Shown here: in pieces, positions 33,631 through 43,300 of the stretch
Layout of the letters: every line of letters starts with the position of its first letter
Numbering within the stretch: the stretch's first letter is position 1
Assembly: GCF_003751605.1 (NCBI RefSeq)
Contig: NZ_RJVJ01000001.1
Coordinates: 5,022,001 to 5,086,000 of the forward strand
Origin: Kitasatospora cineracea
GTDB lineage: Bacteria > Actinomycetota > Actinomycetes > Streptomycetales > Streptomycetaceae
Reading direction: 5' to 3'
DNA length: 64,000 nucleotides
Program-made: the position numbers and the translations under genes
The notes under the pieces: generated by a model
The model's input: the letters and a program-made list of their open reading frames with translations, nothing else
The model's database searches: none
What the model was told of the DNA's origin: nothing

Positions 33631-34950
33631 TCAGCCGACCGTCTTGATCGCGGCGGCCCACTTCTTGTTCAGCTCGGCGAAGTAGCCATCCAGGCTGCCG
33701 CTGCCCGCGCCCCGGGCCAGGTCGACGATGTGCTGGCGGTAGTCCGGCTTGTTCAGGCCGATCTCGGACTGGTTGTCGATCTTCGAGACCTCGGCGCTCT
33801 TCGTCTGGCTCAACTGGATGAACTGCACCCCCGCGTCCTGGTACGCCTTCAGCTCGGCCGGCATCGCCCCGGCCTTCAGCGTCGGCAGCAGGGCCTGGTC
33901 CTGGGCGTAGGTGCTCTTGTCGACGAACCAGTCCACCCAGGCGCGCGCGGCCTCCTTGTGCTTGGAGTGGACGTTCACGGCCTCCCGGTAGTCCGGGGAG
34001 ATCACCGAGCAGAAGTGCCCGCCCTGCTGCACCGGGAACGGCATGAAGCCGATGTCCGCCGGGTCCGCGCCGGCCGTCCGCGCCGCCGCCTCCATCTGCG
34101 GGACCGCCCAGGAGGCGAGCGCCAGTGTCCCGATCTTCCCGGTGCCGAGCCGGCTCTTCGAGCCCTCCCAGGCCGTCGTGGTCGGGTCCTTCTCGGTCAA
34201 CTGCTGGTGCACCACGTCGTACAGCAGGGTGTCGATGCCGTTCAGCTCCTTGCCCGCGGCCCAGGGCCCGGGGTCGGTGGCCAGCTTGTCGCCGGCCGCC
34301 TCGTCGCAGCTCGCCTCGCCGAGGTAGCTCTGCCAGGCCGTCATCGGCCAGCCCTCGTGGTAGATCGTGTAGAGCGGGGTGGCCGAGGTCTTCGCCTTGA
34401 TCGCCTGGAGGTCCGCCAGGAACTGCTCCGGCGTGGTCGGCCAGTCGGTGACCCCGGCCTGCTTCCAGACCGACTTGTTGTAGACCAGGCCGGTCGCGTT
34501 GCCGTTGACGGCGATGCCGTACACCTGCCCGTTGTACGCTCCGCCGTCGATGAACCGATACTTCCGGTCGAGGTCGGCCGGGGTGCCGAGCGGCGCGAAG
34601 AACTTCGGGTAGTCGGCGACCGGGACGGCGGCGGGGATCATCAGGACGTCGCCGTAGTCGGTGCTGTTCAGCCGGATCTTGACGTCGCCCTCGTAGTTGA
34701 CGATCGGTTCGAACTTGACGTGCACGTTCGGGTAGGTCTTGTTGAACTCGGCCGCGTACCTCGCCAGGGTGCCGTCACCGGCGAGGTCGGTCTTGTGGGT
34801 GAGCACGGTGATGTCCCCGCTCACCTTCGCCGGGTCCGACGGGGCCACGGCCGCGCCGCCGCCACCGCCGCCGCTCACGCCGGAACAGGCCGGGACCGCC
34901 GTCATCGACATCAGGGCCACGGCCAGCAGGGCCGCCGATCGCTGCTTCAT
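33631..34950 (-). CDS. Sugar-binding lipoprotein of ABC transporter (CUT1)
   Basis: 439 aa. N-terminal signal with lipobox AVPACSG (Cys22 lipidation), then the solute-binding fold of family 1: ITVLTHKTDLAGDGTLARYA, FAPLGTPADLDRKY and the C-terminal GYFAELNKKWAAAIKTV. It is the first gene of the lipoprotein-permease-permease-LacI-cellulase series and is divergent from the esterase across 277 bp. The ligand is probably an oligosaccharide released by GH5, xylan or related enzymes; this is an inference. Confidence 0.92.
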   Translation of the reverse strand: MKQRSAALLAVALMSMTAVPACSGVSGGGGGGAAVAPSDPAKVSGDITVLTHKTDLAGDGTLARYAAEFNKTYPNVHVKFEPIVNYEGDVKIRLNSTDYGDVLMIPAAVPVADYPKFFAPLGTPADLDRKYRFIDGGAYNGQVYGIAVNGNATGLVYNKSVWKQAGVTDWPTTPEQFLADLQAIKAKTSATPLYTIYHEGWPMTAWQSYLGEASCDEAAGDKLATDPGPWAAGKELNGIDTLLYDVVHQQLTEKDPTTTAWEGSKSRLGTGKIGTLALASWAVPQMEAAARTAGADPADIGFMPFPVQQGGHFCSVISPDYREAVNVHSKHKEAARAWVDWFVDKSTYAQDQALLPTLKAGAMPAELKAYQDAGVQFIQLSQTKSAEVSKIDNQSEIGLNKPDYRQHIVDLARGAGSGSLDGYFAELNKKWAAAIKTVG

Positions 34951-35025
34951 GTGCCAACTCCGGAATGCTGGAGGATTCGACAGAATTCGACAGGACAACA
35001 GAACGGGCGTCAGGAACGGCCGGTA

Positions 35026-35039
35026 CTTATGCGCTTAAG
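35026..35039. promoter_or_regulatory. LacI-type operator 1, CTTATGCGCTTAAG
   Basis: Near-palindrome (two mismatched pairs) with a central CG, about 76 bp before the lipoprotein start. It matches CTTANRCGCTTNAG shared with the second site 123 bp away, the pattern of LacI/GalR operators. Confidence 0.75.
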
Positions 35040-35148
35040 CACGTGACGCACGAAAGCCGCCCCGGCCCGACTCCGGGGGAACGTAGGCTCGACCGTCAAC
35101 CCGGTCAACCGGCCCGACCGGCCTCGCGGACGCTTCCGCACGTCAGCC

Positions 35149-35162
35149 CTTAAACGCTTGAG
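35149..35162. promoter_or_regulatory. LacI-type operator 2, CTTAAACGCTTGAG
   Basis: A related near-palindrome lying 66 bp before the esterase start. With operator 1 it could allow the LacI protein to repress both divergent promoters or form a loop. Confidence 0.75.
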
Positions 35163-35227
35163 TAAGTTTCAGGACCTTCCGGCCCGGACATTGGCGGCGG
35201 CCCCGCCCTGCCCTACTCTGGGCCGCC

Positions 35228-36205
35228 ATGGCATTCCTTTCCATGGACCTTCCGGAACTGCGGAAGCACCGACCCGAGCGGACCGAGCCCGAGGACTTCG
35301 ACGCCTTCTGGGCGGACACCCTGGCCGCCGCCAGGGCCTTCCCGGCCCGCCTCGACACCACCCCGGTCGAAACCGGCCTGACCACCGTCACGGTCGAGGA
35401 CGCCACCTTCCCCGGCCACGCGGGCCAGCCGATCAAGGGCTGGCTGGTGCGCCCGCGCGGCGCCGAGGGGCGACGGCTCCCGGTCGTGGTCGGCTATGTG
35501 GGGTACGGCGGCGGCCGGGGACTGCCCCACGACCACCTGCTGTGGGCCAGCGCCGGCTACGCGCACCTGGTCATGGACACCCGCGGGCAGGGCGGCGGCT
35601 GGTCCGTCGGCGACACCCCCGACGAGGCGGGCAGCGCGGGCCCGGCCCACCCCGGGTCGATGACCCGCGGCGTCCTCGACCCGGCCGCCTACTACTACCG
35701 CAGGCTCTACACCGACGCCGTCCGCGCGGTCGACGCCGTCCGCACCCACCCCGGCATCGACCCGGCCCGGATCCTGGTGGCCGGCAGCAGCCAGGGCGGC
35801 GGCCTCGCGCTGGCCGTCGCGGGCCTGGTGCCGGACCTGGCCGGCGTGATCGCGGAGGTCCCGTTCCTCCAGCACATCCGCCGCGCCACCGAGATCACCG
35901 ACGCCTACCCCTACAAGGAGGTCGCCGAGTTCTGCAAGGTCCACCGGGACAAGGTGGAGACCGTCTTCCGCACCCTCGCCTACTTCGACGGCCTCAACTT
36001 CGCGGCCCGCGCCACCGCCCCGGCGCTGTACTCGGTCGCCCTGATGGACGAGGTCTGCCCGCCCGAGACCGTCTTCGCCTCCCACAACCACTACCGCGGC
36101 CCGAAGCAGATCAGCGTCCACCCCTACAACGGCCACGAGGGCGGCGGCTCGCACCACACCCCCACCGCCCTCGCCTTCGCGGCCTCGGTGACCTCCGCGG
36201 GGTGA
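35228..36205 (+). CDS. Acetyl xylan esterase / cephalosporin-C-deacetylase-family hydrolase (AXE1)
   Basis: 325 aa, no signal peptide, so cytoplasmic. The alpha/beta hydrolase has the nucleophile in AGSSQGGGLALA, a possible Asp in ALMDEVCPPETV and His in YNGHEGG; VMDTRGQGGGWS is the typical family loop. Such enzymes remove acetyl groups from xylo-oligosaccharides or other small substrates. It is divergent from the ABC operon and probably under the same LacI regulator, suggesting imported acetylated xylo-oligosaccharides are deacetylated inside the cell. Confidence 0.9.
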   Translation: MAFLSMDLPELRKHRPERTEPEDFDAFWADTLAAARAFPARLDTTPVETGLTTVTVEDATFPGHAGQPIKGWLVRPRGAEGRRLPVVVGYVGYGGGRGLPHDHLLWASAGYAHLVMDTRGQGGGWSVGDTPDEAGSAGPAHPGSMTRGVLDPAAYYYRRLYTDAVRAVDAVRTHPGIDPARILVAGSSQGGGLALAVAGLVPDLAGVIAEVPFLQHIRRATEITDAYPYKEVAEFCKVHRDKVETVFRTLAYFDGLNFAARATAPALYSVALMDEVCPPETVFASHNHYRGPKQISVHPYNGHEGGGSHHTPTALAFAASVTSAG

Positions 36206-36263
36206 CGCTCCGAGCCCCGGCACTCCCCCGGAGGGCCGTGCCGACAGGGGAGGAGGGGGCCGC

Positions 36264-37186
36264 TCAGCCCTCGGGAAAGGGCGCGCGGGGGATGCCCGAG
36301 GCCAGCCGGGCCCCCTCGTCGACCAGCGCGCGGGGGACCTGGAACTGCCAGTCCGGGCTCTCCGCGATGCCCTGCCACTGGGCGAGCGGGACGGGGGGCT
36401 CGGCGCGGGTGGCGGCTTCCTCGTGCCCGTAGGCGTTGATCGTCCCGGCGAACTCGGCGAACACGAGGACAACGCCGTCGGGGCGCCAGATGGCGACCTG
36501 GTAGCCGTACAGGCCGGGCACGACGGCGTCGGTGGCGCTGACCATCTCCCAGCTGCCGTCGGCGAGGAAACCGGTCCGGCAGCTGAGGGGCCCCGGCGGG
36601 GGCCCGCTGGGGCGCAGGGGCGTGCCGTCGCAGTGGAAGGGGGCGTCCTGGACGCCGGGGTGCGGCCGCCGCCGGGGAACGGACGGGCCTCCTTGCGCAG
36701 GGTGAGCTGGAAGGTGGCCGTGCCGCGGCCGTCGTCGTAGCGGAGGAACGCGCCCAGTTCCTCGGTGGGGGAGTGGTCCGCGTACGGCTGCTGGTACTTG
36801 ACGAAGGCTCCGCCCGCCGGGAGCCGGTCGGACAGCAGCTTGACCATGGCGTCCGGTGTCAACTGGGCGTCTGCGCGCAGCCCGGACGACGAGGGCGAGG
36901 GCGATGGCGATGGCGAGGCGGTGGGCGAGGCCGCGGTGGAGGCGGGTTCGGCGGGCGGGGGCGGCACCGGCGCGCTCCGGTCGCGCAGTTGGGACGTCAC
37001 GACGGCGGCGCAGAGCACGGCTGCGACGGCCGCCGACGCGCCGCCGACGCGCAGGGCGCGCAGCCGCTGCGCGCGCCGGTGTGCGCGGCCGAGCCGGGCG
37101 CTCTCCGCGACGATCCGGGTGACGGGAGGATCGAGGTTCTTGACGCTGGCGGCGAGGACGTCGGCGAGGTCCTGGTCGAAATCCAT
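36264..37186 (-). CDS. Membrane-anchored hypothetical protein next to sigma factor (frameshifted)
   Basis: As read the first frame runs from MDFDQDLADVLAASV to about 36675 and then loses similarity to a coherent protein. The C-terminal part (MVSATDAVVPGLYGYQVAIW to PFPEG) is in another frame. One extra base in the G-run at 36674-36677 joins them into about 307 aa. It has a cytoplasmic N-terminus, one helix near residue 53-67 (AVAAVLCAAVV), a Pro/Ser-rich linker and an extracellular domain. It follows the SigE-family sigma gene by 34 bp, so it may be an anti-sigma or sigma-controlled envelope protein. No zinc anti-sigma motif is seen. Confidence 0.7.
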
Positions 37187-37220
37187 GGGGTGTCTGCCTT
37201 TCCGGGGTGCCTGGGGAGGG

Positions 37221-37739
37221 TCAGTTCTGCAGCAGGGCGAAGCGGTCGGGCCCGAGCAGCTTCCGGAGCGTGGCCAGCGAGCGGGAGTTGAGGCTCTTCA
37301 CCGCGTTCACCGAGCAGCCCAGGGCGTCCGCGACCTCCTCCAGGCTGTGGCCCTCGAGGTAGCGCAGCACCACCGCCGCGCGGTTGCGGGGGGCGAGGTG
37401 GTCCAGCGCCGCCAGGACCGCCAGGCGCAGCGTCACCTCGCTCTCCTCGCTCGGTCCGTGCGCAGCGCGATCGGGGAGTTCACCGACCGGGAGCTCGCTG
37501 GAACGCCGGAGTCTGCGGTGGGAGATGTAGCAGTTCAGCAGCGTTTTGCGCGCGTAGGCGTCGAGGCCGGCGACCCTGCCGCCCCGGGTCAGGCGGCCCC
37601 AGGCGGGGTACAGGTTCGACAGCGCGATCTGCACCAGGTCCTGGGCCTGGTGCCAGTCTCCGCACATCAGGTAGGCGATCTTGAACAGCTGCCCGGCCCG
37701 GCTGGCGGCGAACTCCTCGAAAGTGATCCGGTCGGACAA
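37221..37739 (-). CDS. SigE-family RNA polymerase sigma-70 (ECF-type)
   Basis: 172 aa. Region 2: RAGQLFKIAYLMCGDWHQAQDL, a typical SigE-subfamily pattern. Region 4: LDHLAPRNRAAVVLRYLEGHS followed by ADALGCSVNAVKSLNSRSLATLR. It starts with TTG after GAGGAGCC. Such factors direct polymerase to stress or envelope promoters. The downstream membrane protein on the same strand is the likely cotranscribed partner. Confidence 0.92.
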   Translation of the reverse strand: MSDRITFEEFAASRAGQLFKIAYLMCGDWHQAQDLVQIALSNLYPAWGRLTRGGRVAGLDAYARKTLLNCYISHRRLRRSSELPVGELPDRAAHGPSEESEVTLRLAVLAALDHLAPRNRAAVVLRYLEGHSLEEVADALGCSVNAVKSLNSRSLATLRKLLGPDRFALLQN

Positions 37740-38127
37740 GAGAGGCTCCTCGGGGACGGAAGATCGGACGCTTCCCTACACACGACTCGAACCGCCTGCC
37801 GGTGTCGCGCGCGTTCCCGCGGCCGCTGCCGGCCCGCAGGGGTTGCTTGATCGAGATCCACCAACTCGCCGACGAGGACACGGATTCACCCGGATCGGGT
37901 GAGCCCGGCTCGGACACGCCGAACCCGCGGACGGCGCCCTGACAGGATCGGGGACTCGACCAGCGACCCCCTCGTCCCGCAGCCTGCCGACCGGCACCGC
38001 TGCCACCCGAGCACGCCCATCACTGAGCACGTCCGCCACGGAGCGCGCCCGTCACCGAGCCCGGCAGGCCCGGGACTCCGGCCTGCCTCCACGCGCCCGC
38101 CGCCCAGCTGCCAACCCAGGGAGCAAC
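37740..38127. other. Intergenic region before the exporter gene
   Basis: 388 bp between the divergent sigma and ABC genes. It holds GC-rich imperfect repeats (GAGCACGCCCATCACTGAGC-type, about 38008-38060) and presumably both promoters. A tRNA-like TCGAACC occurs but without supporting stems. No gene is convincing. Confidence 0.5.
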
Positions 38128-40107
38128 GTGACCGAGACCCGCCGACCGCCGCTCCGGGAAACCGGCGCCCAGCCCGACGGCCACGCCGAACAGCCCGACC
38201 ACGCCGAACAGCCCGAGCACGACGAGGAGTTGCGCTACCAGTTCCCCGGCGACAAGCGCCACGACGTGGGCACGTCCATCTCCAGCAGCGCCATGGTCCG
38301 CCGTCTGCCGGAACTGATCCGCCGCTCCCTCGCCCTGGCCTGGCACGCCGACCGCCGCTCCACCCTGCTCCTGCTCCTCGCCCAGGCCGCCAGCGGCGTC
38401 TTCGGCGCGCTCGCCCTGTACGCCACCACCGGCACCCTCGCCGCCCTGCTGCGCCCCGGCCCCGTCACCGGCCATCTGCGGGCCGCCGCACCGTCGTTGA
38501 CGCTGCTGACCGTCTCCGCCGCGCTGCGGGCCGCCCTGGGCATCGCGGTGACGACGCTGTCCGGCCGGGTCGGGCCCCGGGTCAACCGCGACGCGGACCT
38601 GGCGCTGATCGAAGCCGGGTGCTCCGCCGAACTCGCCGCCTACGACCAGCCCGCCTACAACGAGAGCTGGGAGGCCGCCGACCGCGGCGCGGCCACCACC
38701 CCCGACCTGCTGGCCTCCGCCCAGGACGTCATCGCCGCCACCGTCTCCCTCGCCGCCGCGGCCGGAGTCCTGACCACCCTCAACCCGTGGCTGCTGCCGT
38801 TCCTGCTGCTCGGTTCGGTCCCCGCCGGACTCGCCGCCGTCCGCACCGCCCGCATCCACTACCTCGCCACCATCACCACCAACGACGAGCGCGCCGCCCT
38901 GCGGATCTACCGCTGGCACCTGATCGACAAGCAGCGCGCCGACCAGGTCCGCTCCGACCAGGTCCTGCCGTTCATGATGCGCAAGTACCGTGCCGCCGAG
39001 GCCCGGATCGTCGCCGTCACCGACCGGGCCGGCACCGAAGCGGCCCGGGTGTCGCTGCTCGCCGCCCTCGCCACCGGCGCGGGAGCGGCCCTGATGTGGG
39101 GAGCCCTGCTCTACCTCGTCTCCACCGGCCGCATCGGCCTCGCGGCCGCCGGCTCCGCCACGTTCGCGCTGCGCACCGCGGCGAGCAGCGTGCAGGGCAT
39201 GGTCGGCAACGGCGCCCGCCTCTACCGGATGGGCCTGTACCTCGACGACTACTTCGACTTCCTCGACTCCGCCGGCGGCCACCGCATCACCCGCGGCGAG
39301 ATCGTCCCCGACCCGCCCGGGACGATCGAAGTCACCGCCCTCACCTACGCCTACCCCGGCGAGCAGCAGGAGGCGGCGCTGCGCGGCATCGACCTGACCC
39401 TGCACCAGGGCGAGGTCGTCGCGCTGATCGGCCAGAACGGCTCCGGCAAGTCCACCCTGCTGAAGCTCCTCTCCGGCCTCTACCTGCCCCAGGACGGCGG
39501 CGGGCAGATCACCTGGGACGGCGTCCCGATCGCCCAGCTGGAAGCGGACGCCCTGTTCCGGCAAGTCGCCCGGGTGCCACAGGAGTTCGCCCGTTGGCCG
39601 CTGCCCGCGCACGAGAACGTCCACCTCGGCCGCCACGCCGACGGCGACCCCGTCCGGGCGGTCGAGGCCGCGGCGGCGCTGACCGGCTTCGACGAAGTCG
39701 TCACCCGCCTGCGCTCGGGCTGGCGGACCCTGCTCGCCCAGGGCTGGCAGGGCGGCGCCGAACTCTCCGGCGGCGGCTGGCAGCGCGCCGCCGTCGCCCG
39801 CGCCTTCTACCGCACCGCCCGCCAGCCCGGCCTGCTGATCCTGGACGAGCCGACCTCCGACCTCGACCCCCGCGCCGAACACAGGATCCTGCACGCCCTG
39901 CGCACCCTCGCCCCCGGCCGGATCACCCTGCTCGTCACCCACAACCTCGCCAACGCCAAGCTCGCCGACCGGGTCGTCGTCATGGACCGGGGACGGATCG
40001 TGCAGACCGGCACCTGGGACGAACTCGCCGGTACCGAGGGCCTGTTCCGCGAACTCCTCGACCTCCAGACCGACCGCACCGTCCCCGCCCCCCGCACCGC
40101 CCCGTAA
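38128..40107 (+). CDS. ABC exporter, fused membrane and ATPase domains
   Basis: 659 aa half-transporter. An acidic/Pro-rich N-terminal tail (repeated HAEQPD), about six helices, then the ATPase with Walker A GQNGSGKST, signature LSGGGWQR, Walker B LLILDEPTSDLDP and H-loop VTHNLA. The LSGGxWQ form is common in exporters of peptides in streptomycetes. GTG start after GGGAGC. It lies 200 bp upstream of the NRPS on the same strand, so it is the likely exporter of that product, though an independent role cannot be excluded. Confidence 0.9.
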   Translation: MTETRRPPLRETGAQPDGHAEQPDHAEQPEHDEELRYQFPGDKRHDVGTSISSSAMVRRLPELIRRSLALAWHADRRSTLLLLLAQAASGVFGALALYATTGTLAALLRPGPVTGHLRAAAPSLTLLTVSAALRAALGIAVTTLSGRVGPRVNRDADLALIEAGCSAELAAYDQPAYNESWEAADRGAATTPDLLASAQDVIAATVSLAAAAGVLTTLNPWLLPFLLLGSVPAGLAAVRTARIHYLATITTNDERAALRIYRWHLIDKQRADQVRSDQVLPFMMRKYRAAEARIVAVTDRAGTEAARVSLLAALATGAGAALMWGALLYLVSTGRIGLAAAGSATFALRTAASSVQGMVGNGARLYRMGLYLDDYFDFLDSAGGHRITRGEIVPDPPGTIEVTALTYAYPGEQQEAALRGIDLTLHQGEVVALIGQNGSGKSTLLKLLSGLYLPQDGGGQITWDGVPIAQLEADALFRQVARVPQEFARWPLPAHENVHLGRHADGDPVRAVEAAAALTGFDEVVTRLRSGWRTLLAQGWQGGAELSGGGWQRAAVARAFYRTARQPGLLILDEPTSDLDPRAEHRILHALRTLAPGRITLLVTHNLANAKLADRVVVMDRGRIVQTGTWDELAGTEGLFRELLDLQTDRTVPAPRTAP

Positions 40108-40233
40108 CCGCCACCGTCCCGGGATGGGCGCGCCGTGCGTCTGCGGGGCGCCCGCCCCGGCCGGGCCGGCGCACCGCCCCGGTGGCGATGTGCCGGTCCC
40201 GCGCGGGTCCGTCCGGAGAGTGACGTGGATCAC

Positions 40234-40307
40234 AGTTAAATTATTCCTTCGCGACGGTATCGTTTTTTCAGGCCCTCACGGGACGGCGACCTCTGGAAGG
40301 ACACGAC
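40234..40307 (+). promoter_or_regulatory. AT-rich promoter region and ribosome site of the NRPS
   Basis: A markedly AT-richer segment (GTTAAATTATTCCTTCGCGA and a T6 run) stands out from the GC background between exporter and NRPS. GGAAGGA lies seven bases before the GTG start. It supports the chosen start and a separate cluster promoter. Confidence 0.6.
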
Positions 40308-43300
40308 GTGAACCGGCGCCTGGCACGACACGGAATCCCTCAGCTGATGGCATCGGTGGCCGTCTACCTGCACCGGTGCACCGGGCTCGGCGAAGTCACG
40401 CTCGGATCGGGGCGGTCGACGCTCAAGCCGGCGCCCGGACTGAGCTTCCGGGAGGTGGTGGCACAGCTGGGCGACGGACAACTCCGCTACACGTTCGAGG
40501 AGTTGCTCCAGGACCTGGAACTCGCCGAGGGCGACGGCGCGGACGGCCCCGAGCGGGTGGCCCGGCTGGAGCGGTTACTGGAGAGCCTGACCGCGCGCCC
40601 CGACGCCCCCGTCGGCCGGGCCGGGTGGCTCTCGCCGCAGGAGCTGACGCTGCTGGAGGAGGCCAACGCGACCGCGCACCCCGTACCGGCGACCACGCTC
40701 GTCGACCTGGTCGAGGCGCAGGCGTCGCGCACCCCGGAAGCCGAGGCGGTGCGCTGCGCCGAGCAGAGCCTGGACTTCGCCGGGCTGAACGAGCGGGCGG
40801 ACCGGATCGCCCGACTGCTGGCCGCGCGCGGGGCCGGCCCGGGGCGGACGGTGGCGGTCGCGCTGCCGCGCTCGACGGAGCTGGTCGTCGCCCTGCTCGG
40901 CGTGCTCAAGTCCGGTGCCGCGTACGTCCCGTTGGACCTGGACCACCCGGCGGGCCGGCTCGCGGCGGTGCTGGCCGACACCGGGCCCGCCGCCGTCCTC
41001 ACCGACCGCGCCGGCGCCGCGGTGCTCGGAACGGCGGGCGCCGGTCCCGCCCTGCTGCGGCTCGACGACGCCGCAGTCACGGCCGAACTCGCCGAACCGA
41101 CCGGTACGGCTCCGTCCGGCGCCGAGCCCGGCGCGGGCGTGCGGCCGCGTCCGCACGACGCGGCCTACGTCATCCACACCTCGGGCACCACCGGCCGCCC
41201 CAAGGGCGTGGTGGTCTCGCACGCCGCCATCTGCAACCGGCTGCTGTGGATGCGGCACGCCTACCGGATCGACGGGCACGACCGGATCCTGCACAAGACC
41301 CCGTTCGGCTTCGACGTGTCCGTCTGGGAGCTGTTCCTGCCGCTGATCAGCGGCGCCGCCCTGGTCTGCGCCGAACCGGGCGGCCACCAGGACCCCGGCT
41401 ACCTCGCCGCGCTGATCCGCCGGGAGCGGATCACCACCGCGCACTTCGTGCCCTCGATGCTGCAAATCTGCGTGCAGGACCCGGAGCCCTGGCAGGGCAC
41501 CGGACTGCGGCGGATCATCTGCAGCGGCGAGGCGCTGCCGACCGCGCTGGCCGCCCGGGCCGCCGAACTGACCGGGGCGCAGGTGCACAACCTGTACGGA
41601 CCGACCGAGGCCGCCGTGGACGTCACGGCGTGGGCCCACTCCGCGGCGGACACCACCGCGACCGTGCCGATCGGCCACCCGGTCTGGAACACCCGCACCC
41701 ACGTGCTGGACGCCGCACTGCGCCCGGTGCCGCCAGGCGCCACCGGGGAGCTGTACGTGGCCGGCGACCAGCTCGCCGACGGGTACCTGGGGCAGCCCGC
41801 CCTGACCGCGCAACGCTTCGTCGCCGACCCCTACGGCCCGCCCGGCACCCTGATGTACCGCACCGGCGACCTGGTGCGCCGACTGCCCGGCGGCGAACTG
41901 GAGTTCATCGGCCGCGCGGACCAGCAGATCAAGCTGCGCGGGGTCCGGATCGAACCGGCCGGGATCGAGGCGGCACTGCTGGCCCACCCGCAGGTGCGGG
42001 CGGCCGCCGTGCTCCTGCGCGAGGACCGCCCGGGCCACCCCTACCTCGCCGCCTACGTGGTGCCGGACCCGGGCGCCGAGCCCGACCCCGGGCGGTGGCG
42101 CGCGCACCTGGAGGAGTCGCTGCCCGCCGCGATGGTGCCCGGCGCGTTCGTCGCGCTCGACCGGCTGCCGACCACGGTCAACGGCAAGCTGGACCGCTCG
42201 GCCCTGCCCGCCCCCGCCGCGCCGGGCACGGGCCGCGGCGAGAGCCCGCGCACCGCCCGTCAGGCCCTGCTGTGCGAGCTGTTCGAGCAGGTGCTGGGAA
42301 CACCCGGCGTCGGCCCGCAGGACAGCTTCCTCGAACTCGGCGGGCACTCGCTGAGCGCGGCCCGCCTGTCCGCCCTGGTGCGCGCGGCCGTCGGCGTCGA
42401 ACTGTCGATCCGCGAGCTGTACGCGCACCCCACGCCCGCCGCACTCGCCGAGCGCCTGGAACACGCGCCGACCGCCCGGCCACCGCTGCTCCCGGGGCCC
42501 CGCCCGGCGCAGGTCCCGCTCTCCGCGGCGCAGGCGAGCCTCTGGTTCCTGGACCGGCTGGAGGGCGCGGCACCGACCTACAACATGCCGCTGGTGCTGC
42601 GGCCCCGCCGGCCGCTGGACCTCGCCGCACTGCGCTCCGCGCTCGCCGACCTGACCGACCGGCACGAACCGCTGCGCACCCGGCTGACCACCGTCGACGG
42701 CACGCCCGTCCAGCAGATCGCCGCGCCCGGCACCGTCCGGCCCGACCTGCGGGTGGTGGACTGCCCGGCGGCGGAGATCGAGGCCCACCTCACGGCTGCC
42801 GCGCACCACCGGTTCGACCTGCACGACGACACCCCGCTGTGGGCCGCGGTGTACGGGAGCACCCCCGGCGAGCAGGCGGTGGCCCTGGTGCTGCACCACG
42901 TCGCCGGTGACGGCTGGTCGCTGCGGCCGCTGGCGCGGGACCTGTCCACCGCGTACGCCGCGCGACTGGCCGGCCGCGCGCCGGACTGGACGCAGCCGGC
43001 GGTCCAGTACGCCGACTACGCGCTGTGGCAGCGCGAGCTGCTCGCCGACCGGGCGCCCGGGAGCTTGACGGTCCGTCAGATTGCCTTCTGGAAGCAGGCG
43101 TTGGCCGGACTGCCGGAGCGGACGGAGCTGCCCTTCGCCCGTCCGCGCGGCAGCTCCGCCACGGCCGGGCCGGGCGGCCGAGCCAGGCAGGCCAGGCAGG
43201 CCGGGCAGGCCGAGCAGGCCGGGCAGGCCGAGCAGGCCGGGCAGGTCGGGCAGGTCGGGCAGGTCGGGCAGGGCGGCAACCGCACGGTCCGGCTCGACGC

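Noticed and set aside
37775..37800. Possible tRNA (TCGAACC resembling a T-loop complement)
   Set aside because: No acceptor, anticodon or T-stem pairing could be formed around it.
43182..43274. Possible CRISPR-like tandem array
   Set aside because: Repeats are contiguous, lack unique spacers and lie in frame inside a coding domain.
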